Notes: a model not told the origin generated them from the sequence alone. 8,199 nt of DNA from Actinomycetota bacterium (GCA_023488925.1 JAMDDA010000034.1:4286-12484), one strand, 5' to 3'; counted from the stretch's first letter, positions 1 to 6,835 are shown. Translations and numbers: made by a program.

Positions 1-556
1 TGTAGACGTTGGCACCGGCGGCGCCGGCCACCGCGGGCGTCGACGGCAGGATCACCGTGACCTGGTTCTTGAGGCCGCCTGACCGGTAGGGCAGGTTGGT
101 GGCGGCCCCGGGGGAGGCCACCGTCTCCCCGCCAGCGGCGTCCGTCCAGGAGAACCACACCTCGAGGAGGCCGCCGTCGAAGCCCGTGGCGTCCTCCACG
201 ATAGCCCCGAAGGTAGGGGCCGCCGCCGGGTCGGTGATGGCCGTGCCCGTGGAGATGGTAGCCAGCGGCGACGCGTCCGTCTCCCGACCGTGGGCGTCCA
301 CGAAGGTCTGCACCACTTCCAGGGAACGCCCGGCGGCCAGGTAGCCGCCCGTGGTGAGCGCGGTGGTGGGGGCCAGGGTGGGAGCGGTGACGTGCGCCAC
401 GCCGTCGCGGGGAGCCTCGGCCAGACCGCGCAGGAGCGCGTCCAGCCAGAGGACGTTCCAGTAGGGGAAGCTCCAGTCCTGGGCGGAGGCCACTGGCTGC
501 GCCATTAGAGCCAGCAGAGCGGCATAGGCTGTGCGGGCAGTTCTGGTGTCGGGCAT
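1..556 (-). CDS. Tail fibre-like protein with repeated beta domains (partial, runs off left edge)
   Basis: The frame opens with ATG at 556 and stays open to the window edge, giving 185 residues without a stop. An AGGAG ribosome site (562-566) sits 5 bases upstream, and the gap to the preceding gene is only 10 bases. Residues 1-50 form a helical N-terminal region, probably for virion attachment. Residues about 58-108 and 114-185 are two related Ig/Fn3-like units, each with a core of the form LEV...DA.G.ET.ASP (residues 79-97 and 131-149); the second goes on to a strand ending in GANVY. Such GET.SP/NVY modules are common in phage tail fibres and other phage surface proteins. Being the last gene seen, after a hub-like gene, fits a fibre or receptor-binding role. 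Its substrate and full length are unknown. Residues 12-25 resemble a signal peptide, probably by chance. Confidence 0.75.
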   Translation of the reverse strand, partial: MPDTRTARTAYAALLALMAQPVASAQDWSFPYWNVLWLDALLRGLAEAPRDGVAHVTAPTLAPTTALTTGGYLAAGRSLEVVQTFVDAHGRETDASPLATISTGTAITDPAAAPTFGAIVEDATGFDGGLLEVWFSWTDAAGGETVASPGAATNLPYRSGGLKNQVTVILPSTPAVAGAAGANVY

Positions 557-566
557 GTAGGCTCCT

Positions 567-1064
567 CTACTCCATACGGACGCCGGGACCGGACCACACT
601 GCCGAGACCGCCGCCCGGAAGCCGTCGGGGACGGGCCCGAGAGCGACGATGAAGCACTTGGCCGCCACCGGGAAGCCCTTTTCCCAGCGATAGCCCGCGA
701 CTTGAGCCACGCAGGGCATGACGAAGTGCTGGGTCGGATTGAAATTCGAGAGATCGGGGTTCAACGTGGGCTCTCCCTCTTGGGCGAGCCGGGTGGACCC
801 GGTGGTGAAATCGGGCACCCCCAGGAAGCGGATGCGTCCGAACTCGATCCAGCCTGTCAGGTACCGGCCTGTGGCTGCGGCGTCGCCGGAGAACGTGGCC
901 GTGATGGTGGTCGACACTCGGCAGTTGTCGTCCACCTGAGCACTCCGCATGAGCCGCCCGCGGGCCTCCTCCTCGCGCAGATCCTGGTGGATAGAGCGGG
1001 TGCGGGCCGCGGGACCGGCCCCGCCGAAGGTCTGCTCGAGTTCAATCTGGGTGGGCATGCGCAT
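567..1064 (-). CDS. Probable tail-tip/baseplate accessory protein, 165 aa
   Basis: No family is recognised with certainty. The frame is open further upstream, to 1166, but that part lies inside the hub-like gene and encodes an Arg/His-rich sequence typical of an out-of-frame reading. The start at 1064 is preferred because GGTGA lies 5 bases before it and it follows the upstream stop by 5 bases. A GTG at 1073 overlapping that stop is an alternative. Residues 1-45 are polar and charged. Residues 50-165 are beta-rich with aromatic-containing strands around 67-72, 113-126 and 130-158. The pattern from FVMPCVA (114-120) to the final SAVWSG (154-159) loosely recalls small lectin-like beta-sandwich domains of virion proteins, such as H-type lectins, but this is weak. 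Its place between hub-like and fibre-like genes suggests a fibre adaptor or tail-tip component. Confidence 0.6.
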   Translation of the reverse strand: MRMPTQIELEQTFGGAGPAARTRSIHQDLREEEARGRLMRSAQVDDNCRVSTTITATFSGDAAATGRYLTGWIEFGRIRFLGVPDFTTGSTRLAQEGEPTLNPDLSNFNPTQHFVMPCVAQVAGYRWEKGFPVAAKCFIVALGPVPDGFRAAVSAVWSGPGVRME

Positions 1065-1069
1065 CTGAG

Positions 1070-1074
1070 TCACC
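1070..1074 (-). promoter_or_regulatory. Ribosome binding site that fixes the 1064 start
   Basis: GGTGA, read on the minus strand, lies 5 bases before the ATG at 1064 and covers the TGA stop of the upstream hub-like gene. It supports ATG 1064 over the GTG at 1073, which has no clear site, and implies re-initiation after the upstream stop. Confidence 0.5.
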
Positions 1075-2287
1075 GCCAGTTGGGGTCGGTGACGCTGCCG
1101 CCCCAGACCATGCCGCTGGTGGGGTAGGTGCAGTCGACCTCGTAGCGGTAGGAGGAGCCCGTCCACTCGAGCGTGCGCGAGACGGTGAACACGTGATTCT
1201 TGTAGGGCTCCAGGGACTGAGAGCCCTCGGCCGGGCCCCGCACGCGCCTAACCCCGGCCTGAAGCGCTATGCGGGTCAGACGCTCGCGGGCGATTCTCTG
1301 AGCGAGCGAGGGCACCACCGAGTACTCCCGGATCTCGATGCGCTCCTCCACCGGCCGGGTGCTCTCGATCCCGGCCAGAGATTCGGTCACCTCGACCGCC
1401 ATGGCGTGGCGGATGAACTCGGTCTGGAAGAAGCCGCCGCCCGCGCCTCCTTGCCGGACGAAGTCGGTCTTCCACTCGTCGTAGAAGGCGGTGCCGACCA
1501 CGGTCACGTGGGTGGTGGGATACAGCAAGTCGTGCTGCTCTTCCTCGAGCACGGCCGCGAGCGCAGGCGCGGCTCCACCCGACCCGAACTTCCTCGCAAA
1601 GTCATAGACATGCAGGAGCCCGTTCCGGTCCAGGTAGACGCTCGCTCCACCCCAGGCGGCCACCTCTTTCACGGCGGCGATCACAGCCTTGCCGATGGGG
1701 ATGTACTCCGCGGGCGGAGAGATCGCGCCCACGGAGCTATCAAAGGAAACCGGTAGACCGACCCAGCGACAGAGGGTCTCGATGAGTTCCCGCCCGCTTC
1801 CCACCACCTTGACGCCCTCGAAGGTGGCCTGGGCGTCCCACCAGGACTGCTGCCCGTTCATCCAGGCCTCGTTAGAGATGCGCTCCTGCTGCAAGTAGTG
1901 GTCCCGGCTCCAGAACTTGGGCGGCCAAGCGCTCCCCAGGGTATGCCGCGAAAGCGTGGCCCGGGCCTGACGGTATCCCTTGCGCCGCAGCCGATAGGAG
2001 ACCAGGGGCAGGTGGGCGTAGGAGAACTCCCCCGCCCTGCGCCTCCAGGTGCGCGCGCCCGAGCGCAGTGTGACCGGGTCCTCGACCTCCCACCAGCCGG
2101 TCGAGACCCCGCCCTCGATGGACTGGACGGTGGCCCCCTTCGCATGATGACCGCCGGGGGCCAGGCAGACAGCCGACGCGGTGGCGTAGTCGGCCTCGAT
2201 GTCCTCGGTGGCCGACAGGGAGATTATGGTCTGACCACCCAGAGTGCAGTTGTGGCCGGTGAGGATCTTCCCGAACTCGAGGGTCAT
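1070..2287 (-). CDS. Baseplate hub / tail-tip-like protein, 405 aa
   Basis: This is the largest gene after the tape measure. Residues 163-230 carry the best clue: a helix (RELIETLCRWVGLPV), then a spacer, then an Ala-rich helix (AVIAAVKEVAAWGGA) leading into a strand with VYLDRNGLLHVYD. That order (short-loop domain, helix, strand with D.nG.l) recurs in hub or Tal/gp27-type tail proteins. Residues 310-345 are a charged helical stretch, and 365-405 form a beta-rich C-terminus. No peptidase or lysozyme motif is visible, so it is a structural hub rather than an enzyme. The ATG at 2287 follows the upstream TAA by 3 bases. The nearest GGAG is about 14 bases away, too far for good use, so translation probably relies on coupling. 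Position after the tape measure and before fibre-like genes supports the assignment; exact family membership is not shown. Confidence 0.65.
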   Translation of the reverse strand: MTLEFGKILTGHNCTLGGQTIISLSATEDIEADYATASAVCLAPGGHHAKGATVQSIEGGVSTGWWEVEDPVTLRSGARTWRRRAGEFSYAHLPLVSYRLRRKGYRQARATLSRHTLGSAWPPKFWSRDHYLQQERISNEAWMNGQQSWWDAQATFEGVKVVGSGRELIETLCRWVGLPVSFDSSVGAISPPAEYIPIGKAVIAAVKEVAAWGGASVYLDRNGLLHVYDFARKFGSGGAAPALAAVLEEEQHDLLYPTTHVTVVGTAFYDEWKTDFVRQGGAGGGFFQTEFIRHAMAVEVTESLAGIESTRPVEERIEIREYSVVPSLAQRIARERLTRIALQAGVRRVRGPAEGSQSLEPYKNHVFTVSRTLEWTGSSYRYEVDCTYPTSGMVWGGSVTDPNWR

Positions 2288-2290
2288 GGC

Positions 2291-2581
2291 TTAGACGGAA
2301 TCTCCGTCGGTCGCGAGGGTGTAGTTGGCCTCCCAGACGATGGCCCCGTCCAGCTTGTACTGGGGCAGTATCTCAGTGCTCGCTTCGGTGCACACTCCGG
2401 TGCGGCCACCCACGGTGATGGTAGAGCCGGCCGAGATGGTGGGCTCGTCGTTGCGCCGCTGGGTCACCTCGATCTGGCACTCCACCCCACCGGCGTAGGT
2501 GATCTTGGTGCCAGTGATGTCGGGGAGCTTCTCGCTCTCGGCCCGAGCACTCTTGCGGATCTTGTGGGTGTGGACGGTCAT
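2291..2581 (-). CDS. Small hypothetical virion protein, 96 aa
   Basis: Function is not recognised. The first 20 residues are basic and charged (His, Lys, Arg). The remainder alternates like a compact beta protein, with strands around TKITYAGG, QIEVTQRR, STITVGG and IVWEANYTLA. Two Cys (35 and 64) are present, without a metal-binding pattern. The start overlaps the glycosyltransferase stop as ATGA, with AGGAGGT 6 bases upstream inside the glycosyltransferase gene, so expression should be strong and coupled. It lies just before the hub-like gene, where small tail-tip adaptors are often found; a distal-tail role is possible, but it is much shorter than a usual Dit protein. Confidence 0.7.
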   Translation of the reverse strand: MTVHTHKIRKSARAESEKLPDITGTKITYAGGVECQIEVTQRRNDEPTISAGSTITVGGRTGVCTEASTEILPQYKLDGAIVWEANYTLATDGDSV

Positions 2582-3552
2582 GTGAGGACCTCCTCGAGGA
2601 TGGTGTGGTAGCGCTCATAGGCATTCCGCCTCTCGGCCCAGGCGCGGGCCGCGCGGGAAAGCTCTTCTCTACGAGTCTGGTCGGCGAGCAGGTCCGGAAG
2701 AACCTCGCCCCAGATCTCGGCCGGCGCTGAGATGATCCCCGGGGCATTCGTCGGGCGGGTGGTCAGGCTTGGCACCCCGAGAGCGGCCATACGCAGAAGG
2801 GCTAGGTCGCTCACCGTCTCCTGGTAGCCCCCGGCCGGGTAGGTCTCGAGGCCCAGCCAGCAGGGGCGGGCCGCGTCTCGGAGCATTCGCAGATTGCCGT
2901 CCGCCCCGAGATCACCCTCCAGGTAGGCATGGAAGTGCCCAGCCCGGGCGGCGCGGGCCTCTCTGTCGGCCATGCCCTCGATCAGGGGTCGCAGGTGGGC
3001 GTACTGCACGTGCCGCAACTCGAGCGCGGGCTCGTGATCGAATGCCTGTGTGATCGCCTGTGCCACCCCCTCGAAGCCGCGGCGCTGGCGGCCGTCGCTC
3101 CACCAGCAGAGCGTCTTCGGCTCCCGCGGTGGAATAGGCTCGTAGCCCGCGAGGGGAACTACGGGCTCGACCAGCTGGGCGCGCCCGTAGGAAGCGAAGG
3201 CCGAGACCAGGGCCGGGGAGGCGACCACCACCAGGTGCGCCGCCTCCAGCGCTCGAGCGCAGGCGCCCAGACGATGCTCGTTGTAGCCCTGGTCGCACTC
3301 CACCCGCAGCCAGGGGTCTTCCGAGAGATCGACCACGACGCGCCTGCCCTTCGCCCGGGCCTTCTCGGCGAGCTCAGCCGCGGCGAAACCGGTCGGGGAG
3401 TGGAGCCAGAGAACCTCGGCCGAAAGAGCGGTCTCCATGGCCCCGGGGGCGTCGAGCAGCAGGGCCGGGGCGCGGAAGTGGCGTGCCGGGAGGAGGACGC
3501 GCCAGTAGGCCTCGGGCGTGTCCTCGTGCCCGACCACGAAACAGACGCGCAT
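2578..3552 (-). CDS. GT-B-fold-like glycosyltransferase within the tail operon
   Basis: The 324-residue protein has the plan of a GT-B (GT4-like) transferase, which would move a sugar from a nucleotide donor to an acceptor. The N-terminal Rossmann half begins MRVCFVVGHE, with strands ending in VLWLHSP (47-53), VVVDLSEDP (72-80) and VVVASPAL (108-115). The linker near residue 130 enters the C-terminal half, which has TLCWWSDG (147-154) and the donor-site segment VSDLALLRMAALGVPSLTT (247-265). Many relatives have Glu just before the small residues of this segment (E..A.G.P); here that position is Arg254, so the donor site may differ. A final helical segment (285-323) fits the family. TGATG and ATGA junctions couple it to both neighbours. 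The acceptor could be a tail protein, DNA or a host glycan; the location favours a virion target, but this is inference. Confidence 0.72.
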   Translation of the reverse strand: MRVCFVVGHEDTPEAYWRVLLPARHFRAPALLLDAPGAMETALSAEVLWLHSPTGFAAAELAEKARAKGRRVVVDLSEDPWLRVECDQGYNEHRLGACARALEAAHLVVVASPALVSAFASYGRAQLVEPVVPLAGYEPIPPREPKTLCWWSDGRQRRGFEGVAQAITQAFDHEPALELRHVQYAHLRPLIEGMADREARAARAGHFHAYLEGDLGADGNLRMLRDAARPCWLGLETYPAGGYQETVSDLALLRMAALGVPSLTTRPTNAPGIISAPAEIWGEVLPDLLADQTRREELSRAARAWAERRNAYERYHTILEEVLT

Positions 3553-3788
3553 CAGGGTAGGGCCTCCAACACCGCCTCACCCCGAGCGAAGAGAGCAGCG
3601 AAGTGGGATTCCGTCGGACCCAAGCCATTCTCGCCCCGCACGGTCTGGACCTCCACACCTTCGCCGGGCGCGAGAGACCGGGCGCCGCCCTCCCACACAT
3701 AGCGGGAACCGGGGGCGCCGGTGAAGACCAGAAACAGACGCGGGCCCTTCATGCGGGACGGTCCCACTTCGCTTTTCTTGCGGGCCAC
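3552..3788 (-). CDS. Small hypothetical protein, 78 aa, upstream of the glycosyltransferase
   Basis: Function is not recognised. The frame begins with GTG at 3788, one base after the stop of the 245-residue gene, and ends with a TGATG junction onto the glycosyltransferase, so it fits tightly in the operon. No good ribosome site precedes the GTG. An internal ATG at 3752 (starting MKGPRLFLVF) is an alternative that would give 66 residues and match the more protein-like part. The N-terminus is basic (ARKKSE), the middle is beta-like with RLFLVF and RYVWEGG, and the end is helical and Ala-rich. It could be a minor virion protein or a partner of the glycosyltransferase; nothing decides between them. 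Confidence 0.55.
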   Translation of the reverse strand: MARKKSEVGPSRMKGPRLFLVFTGAPGSRYVWEGGARSLAPGEGVEVQTVRGENGLGPTESHFAALFARGEAVLEALP

Positions 3789-3789
3789 C

Positions 3790-4527
3790 CTAGATCACCC
3801 GGTCTTCCCGGGTCTGCACCCGGAAGGCGTCACCGTTCGTTCCAGCCGCGATGGTGATGCCGGTGATGTTGACCACCCGGTCTGAGGCCGCCCCCAACGC
3901 GACCTTGGTGCCGATCGGCGAGCCGGAGGGGATGGTGCCGACCTTGTTGGCGGTCGACCCGTCAGCGAGCACCGAGGCCACGGTTACGTCGATGTTGGCG
4001 GCGCCGATGGGATTCCCAGTCACCTCGAGCTCGATCTGGGCGCCGCCGTAGGTGGCAGTATCGACCGCCTGCCCGTCGGTGAATGTGCCGGCGCCGGCGC
4101 CGGTTACGGCGAAGCTGCCCAGGATGGTCACCGGAGGGAAGACGTTGGCGGCGGCGATGGCCGTGTTGCCGCCCCGGCGCCAGTAGTGGTGCACCCGTAG
4201 GCCTCCAGCCGTGAGCCACGTGTTCAGATCCTGACCGAGATGGGACAGAACGGCCGAGTTGAAGTTGGCGAAGTAGCTCACGAGATCGCTCTCCCGGGAG
4301 ACTGCCGTCACCACCGCCCCCACGGCGTCATCGAGATCGGCCGTAATCTTGTATTCGTCCGGCTGAGAGAAAGCCACCAGCTGATCCCGGGTCAGACGTG
4401 CCTGGTAGGCGGCGGTGGCCAGGGTGTCCTCGTCCCCCTTGGCAGCCAGAAGGTACTCGATGGCCTTGGCGTACTTGTCGGTCAGGGAGATATACTCAGT
4501 TTGAGTGAGCAGCCGCTGAGTGGGCAT
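3790..4527 (-). CDS. Two-part virion structural protein, 245 aa
   Basis: The ATG at 4527 has a very strong ribosome site, AGGAGGT (4532-4538), 4 bases upstream, which suggests high expression. Residues 1-125 are mainly helical (LTDKYAKAIEYLLAAK; LDDAVGAVVTAVSRES; FNSAVLSHLGQDLNTWL). Residues 130-245 form a Gly/Thr/Val-rich beta domain with repeated strands (GSFAVTG, IELEVTG, IDVTVAS, VVNITGITI) ending in FRVQTRED, like Ig-like or jelly-roll appendages of virion proteins. No catalytic motif is seen. It is the first tail-direction gene after the opposing plus-strand gene. Length and strong initiation would suit an abundant structural protein, even a tube protein, although its position after the tape measure is unusual for that. 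A distal-tail or decoration protein is the main alternative. Confidence 0.65.
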   Translation of the reverse strand: MPTQRLLTQTEYISLTDKYAKAIEYLLAAKGDEDTLATAAYQARLTRDQLVAFSQPDEYKITADLDDAVGAVVTAVSRESDLVSYFANFNSAVLSHLGQDLNTWLTAGGLRVHHYWRRGGNTAIAAANVFPPVTILGSFAVTGAGAGTFTDGQAVDTATYGGAQIELEVTGNPIGAANIDVTVASVLADGSTANKVGTIPSGSPIGTKVALGAASDRVVNITGITIAAGTNGDAFRVQTREDRVI

Positions 4528-4608
4528 GGGGACCTCCTGGTAGTCTCAAGATGAGCGAGCGCTCTGCCGATGGATGGCGAAGCCTAGATGCGGCCCACGG
4601 GGGCATAG
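4528..4608. other. 81-base divergent intergenic region
   Basis: It separates the minus-strand structural gene from the plus-strand membrane-protein gene, so any promoter of the latter should be here or just inside 3790-4527. It holds the AGGAGGT site for the minus-strand gene (4532-4538), an 8-base palindrome GAGCGCTC (4557-4564), and a G-rich stretch (ACGGGGGC) that may be the ribosome site for ATG 4609. No convincing -35/-10 pair or terminator hairpin was found. Confidence 0.4.
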
Positions 4609-5223
4609 ATGGAATCTCAGAACCTCAAGATGGTGCGCTGCCCGGCGTGTGGCAGGCTGGTCGTAGAGGGCAGGGCCTGTGCGCGGTGTGCGACGTCGTC
4701 CTCGGTGCGCACAAATCCGCGGCGGCCTGCATGGTTAGCCAAACATTGGCAGTTCGGCCTGGGTCTGAGTGCCCTGCTTCTCATCGGGGCGCTCATCGTC
4801 ATTTATGGCGTCTCGCGGAGTCCAACGGCCAGCCCCGGGCAGGACGCCACCCTCACTGTGCAAGACATCAAGCGGATTGCAGTGGCCGGTGACTTCCGCG
4901 AACTACTATATGACAAGTCCAACATTGGCCTGGTCGTCCGATTCCGCGGACAGGTGACTCAGCTCCTCCCCGAAGGCGACGATGGCAACGATTTCCTCAT
5001 AGCTGTGCGAGAGGCGCCGTACGGGTACGACCCATCAGAAGCCGTATACATCCATTGGACCAGTGCCTCGTACGTGCTTGAGGGCGACGTTCTAGATGTG
5101 TGGGGTGTCTTCAAGGGCACGCTTGACTACACGACTGCGCTCGGAGTGCCAAAGCGGGCGCTACTCTTGGATGGTCTTTATCTGGAGATCCTGGAGGTTG
5201 AGACTCAAGCCGAGACTCAGTAG
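4609..5223 (+). CDS. Zinc-ribbon, single-TM membrane protein with outer beta domain (moron candidate)
   Basis: This is the only real plus-strand gene here (204 aa). Residues 11-27 hold a treble-clef or zinc-ribbon pair, CPAC...CARC (Cys 11, 14, 24, 27). A basic stretch (NPRRP) then leads into one transmembrane helix, about residues 47-68. The outer part (about 105-195) is a predicted beta-barrel-like domain: VVRFRGQVTQ, then VYIHWT, LEGDVLDVWGVFKG and TLDYTT..GVP. Similar domains occur in envelope-anchored proteins of several bacterial groups and recall OB-like folds. The expected topology is a cytoplasmic ribbon with the C-terminus outside. ATG 4630 is an alternative start. The gene appears less GC-rich than its neighbours, opposes the tail operon and converges on the tape measure gene with a 7-base overlap. 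Such traits fit a moron, perhaps changing the host surface or excluding other phages; this function is inferred. Confidence 0.8.
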   Translation: MESQNLKMVRCPACGRLVVEGRACARCATSSSVRTNPRRPAWLAKHWQFGLGLSALLLIGALIVIYGVSRSPTASPGQDATLTVQDIKRIAVAGDFRELLYDKSNIGLVVRFRGQVTQLLPEGDDGNDFLIAVREAPYGYDPSEAVYIHWTSASYVLEGDVLDVWGVFKGTLDYTTALGVPKRALLLDGLYLEILEVETQAETQ

Positions 5224-6830
5224 TTCGATGGCGCGTAGCTTCCGGCGTCGAGGGTGAGACCGCCTCTGGTTGCGTCACGCAGGGTCACCACCGGCGTGGG
5301 GATAAGCGTCGAAGTACCCCTTTCGGCGTCGACTCGGGTCACTTTCTTCGCAAGCTCTATGGCGTCGGTCTTGCTCAGGCCCATATCGTTCACGTAGTAG
5401 TTGACCCGGATCGCCTCTTCGTTGGTCAGGCTCTTGGCGGCATTCTCCATCTTGGCTTTGTCCGCCCATGAGGCCGTCGTGCGCCCGATCTGTTCCCAGA
5501 GTCTCACCTGCGGCCCGACCACGGGTGACCGCTCAACGAGCGTCTTGGCCATGTCCTTGGCCCAATCCGGGATGAGATCCGGGACCTTCTTGACGGCCTC
5601 CACCATGGCATTGATCATGAACACCAAGCCGGCCAGGTTGTCAATGAGGTCGCCTCCCAGGGCCAGGGCCATCTCATCGATCTGCTTGGTCAGCTGGCGC
5701 CACTGGTACTCGAGAGAGCCCTCATCCTCGGCCTGGCCCAAAAGATCGCTGGTCTGCCTGATGGCCTCGCTGTATCGGTGTTGGTTCTTTTCGGCCTCGG
5801 AGAGGGTCTCCCAGGTGTTGGCCAGCGCCCCGCCCCAGGCCACGGTCTTCATGTGGACGTCGGAGAGATCTATCCCCAGCCGCTGCTGGGCCGACTCTGA
5901 CCCGTTGATGGCAGAGGTGAGCTCGGAGAAGGCCCCGGCCACGTTCTGCAGGCTCTTATCGGGCGAGGTGGCGGCGATGCCGGCGGCCGCAGGTAGCAGC
6001 TTGCGGATGGCCTCGGTCTGTTTAGCGGCCGCCTCGGCTGGTATGTCGCTCAGAGGCCCCAGAGCGCGGCCGGCGAGCGCCGCCTGTTCAAAGTCCTGGG
6101 CGAGATACCCGGTGGCGTCGGAGAGCTGCTTGACGAGCATCTCTATCTGGGGCCCCTGGGTGCCGAATTGATGGGCCACCGCACGCTGGCGCCTCTGCTC
6201 AGCCACAGCAGGCACGACAGTAGCTTTTATACCCCTCTCCACCTCACGGATGGTCCGGCCAATCGCATAGGTGGTCACGAGGCCCTGCACGGTGCGGGCC
6301 TTGGCCAGGCCGGCGACGATCCCGGAGATTCCCGTCGCTCCCTCTCTTGGGCCTCCTGGCCTGATAGGCGCGGAGGGACCTACTACCACGGTCTCAACTG
6401 CCTTCGCCGCCTCCTGCACCTGTGAGTTGTCCACCTTGAGAGTCACCTTGGGCGCGGCGTTTAGCTCTTCCCATCTCCGCTCTAGCTCCATGACGCGCTT
6501 CCGCGCCAGAGTGATCTGCATGGCGTCGATCTCGGGGCGTATCTCAAGCTGGTCCAGGTGCTGTGCCAGATACTGGAGGCGTTTGAATCCCTGCTCGACG
6601 TCGGTCGTCGCCACTGATACCTGCGGCTGGGCCACCATCTTATCTACCTTGGCTACATCCTGCTCCAGGCCACGTAGTGCAACGTGGGCGTCTTTCGCGT
6701 CCACCTCAGTGCGTATACGGGCCGTCTGGTCGCCGGCCTCAGCCACGGTCTGCCGCAGCCTGGGCGGTATCTGCTCGAGGTCGGTCAGGTCCACCGTGAG
6801 CTTGGAGTTGAGGTCGAAGACGCCGGTCAC
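5217..6830 (-). CDS. Tape measure protein, 537 aa
   Basis: It sets tail length and is held inside the tail tube before DNA ejection. The N-terminal 150 residues are coiled and charged with about four alternating units of roughly 30 residues (see findings). A Pro/Gly linker (151-170) follows. Residues 205-395 carry the conserved-looking tape measure region: ATGYLAQDFEQAALAG, SDIPAEAAAK, LGIDLSDVHMKTVAWGGAL, then RYSEAIRQTSDLLGQAEDE and the LTKQIDEMALALGG helix. Residues about 383-410 are hydrophobic, as in many tape measures. At 537 residues it is short; the usual 0.15 nm per residue implies a tail near 80 nm. The GTG at 6830 is chosen because GGAGG lies 5 bases upstream and shares its first base with the chaperone stop. 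It directly follows the chaperone frames, as expected. Confidence 0.88.
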   Translation of the reverse strand: MTGVFDLNSKLTVDLTDLEQIPPRLRQTVAEAGDQTARIRTEVDAKDAHVALRGLEQDVAKVDKMVAQPQVSVATTDVEQGFKRLQYLAQHLDQLEIRPEIDAMQITLARKRVMELERRWEELNAAPKVTLKVDNSQVQEAAKAVETVVVGPSAPIRPGGPREGATGISGIVAGLAKARTVQGLVTTYAIGRTIREVERGIKATVVPAVAEQRRQRAVAHQFGTQGPQIEMLVKQLSDATGYLAQDFEQAALAGRALGPLSDIPAEAAAKQTEAIRKLLPAAAGIAATSPDKSLQNVAGAFSELTSAINGSESAQQRLGIDLSDVHMKTVAWGGALANTWETLSEAEKNQHRYSEAIRQTSDLLGQAEDEGSLEYQWRQLTKQIDEMALALGGDLIDNLAGLVFMINAMVEAVKKVPDLIPDWAKDMAKTLVERSPVVGPQVRLWEQIGRTTASWADKAKMENAAKSLTNEEAIRVNYYVNDMGLSKTDAIELAKKVTRVDAERGTSTLIPTPVVTLRDATRGGLTLDAGSYAPSNY

Positions 6831-6835
6831 AGATC

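Noticed and set aside
482..556. Signal peptide-like N-terminus in the fibre-like protein (ALLALMAQPVASA-Q)
   Set aside because: Tail structural proteins assemble in the cytoplasm, and the preceding residues are not a typical basic n-region followed by a long hydrophobic core.
1065..1166. Upstream extension of the 165-residue gene to 1166
   Set aside because: The extra 34 residues are Arg/His-rich, overlap the hub-like gene, and lack a ribosome site; the ATG at 1064 has GGTGA at 5 bases.
1898..2611. Plus-strand open frame (237 codons) opposite the hub-like and 96-residue genes
   Set aside because: It spans two coupled minus-strand genes and has no recognisable domain or good ribosome site.
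2929..3702. Long plus-strand open frame (257 codons) opposite the glycosyltransferase
   Set aside because: Its translation is low-complexity and Gly/Arg/Pro-rich, and it lies antisense to a gene with clear domain structure and coupled starts; high GC makes such antisense frames common.
4557..4564. Palindrome GAGCGCTC as an operator or terminator
   Set aside because: Only eight bases, not extendable, and with no T-tract; expected by chance at this GC content.
5401..6171. Plus-strand open frame (256 codons) opposite the tape measure gene
   Set aside because: The product is Ser/Ala/Arg-rich without domains, and the opposite strand encodes a recognisable tape measure protein.
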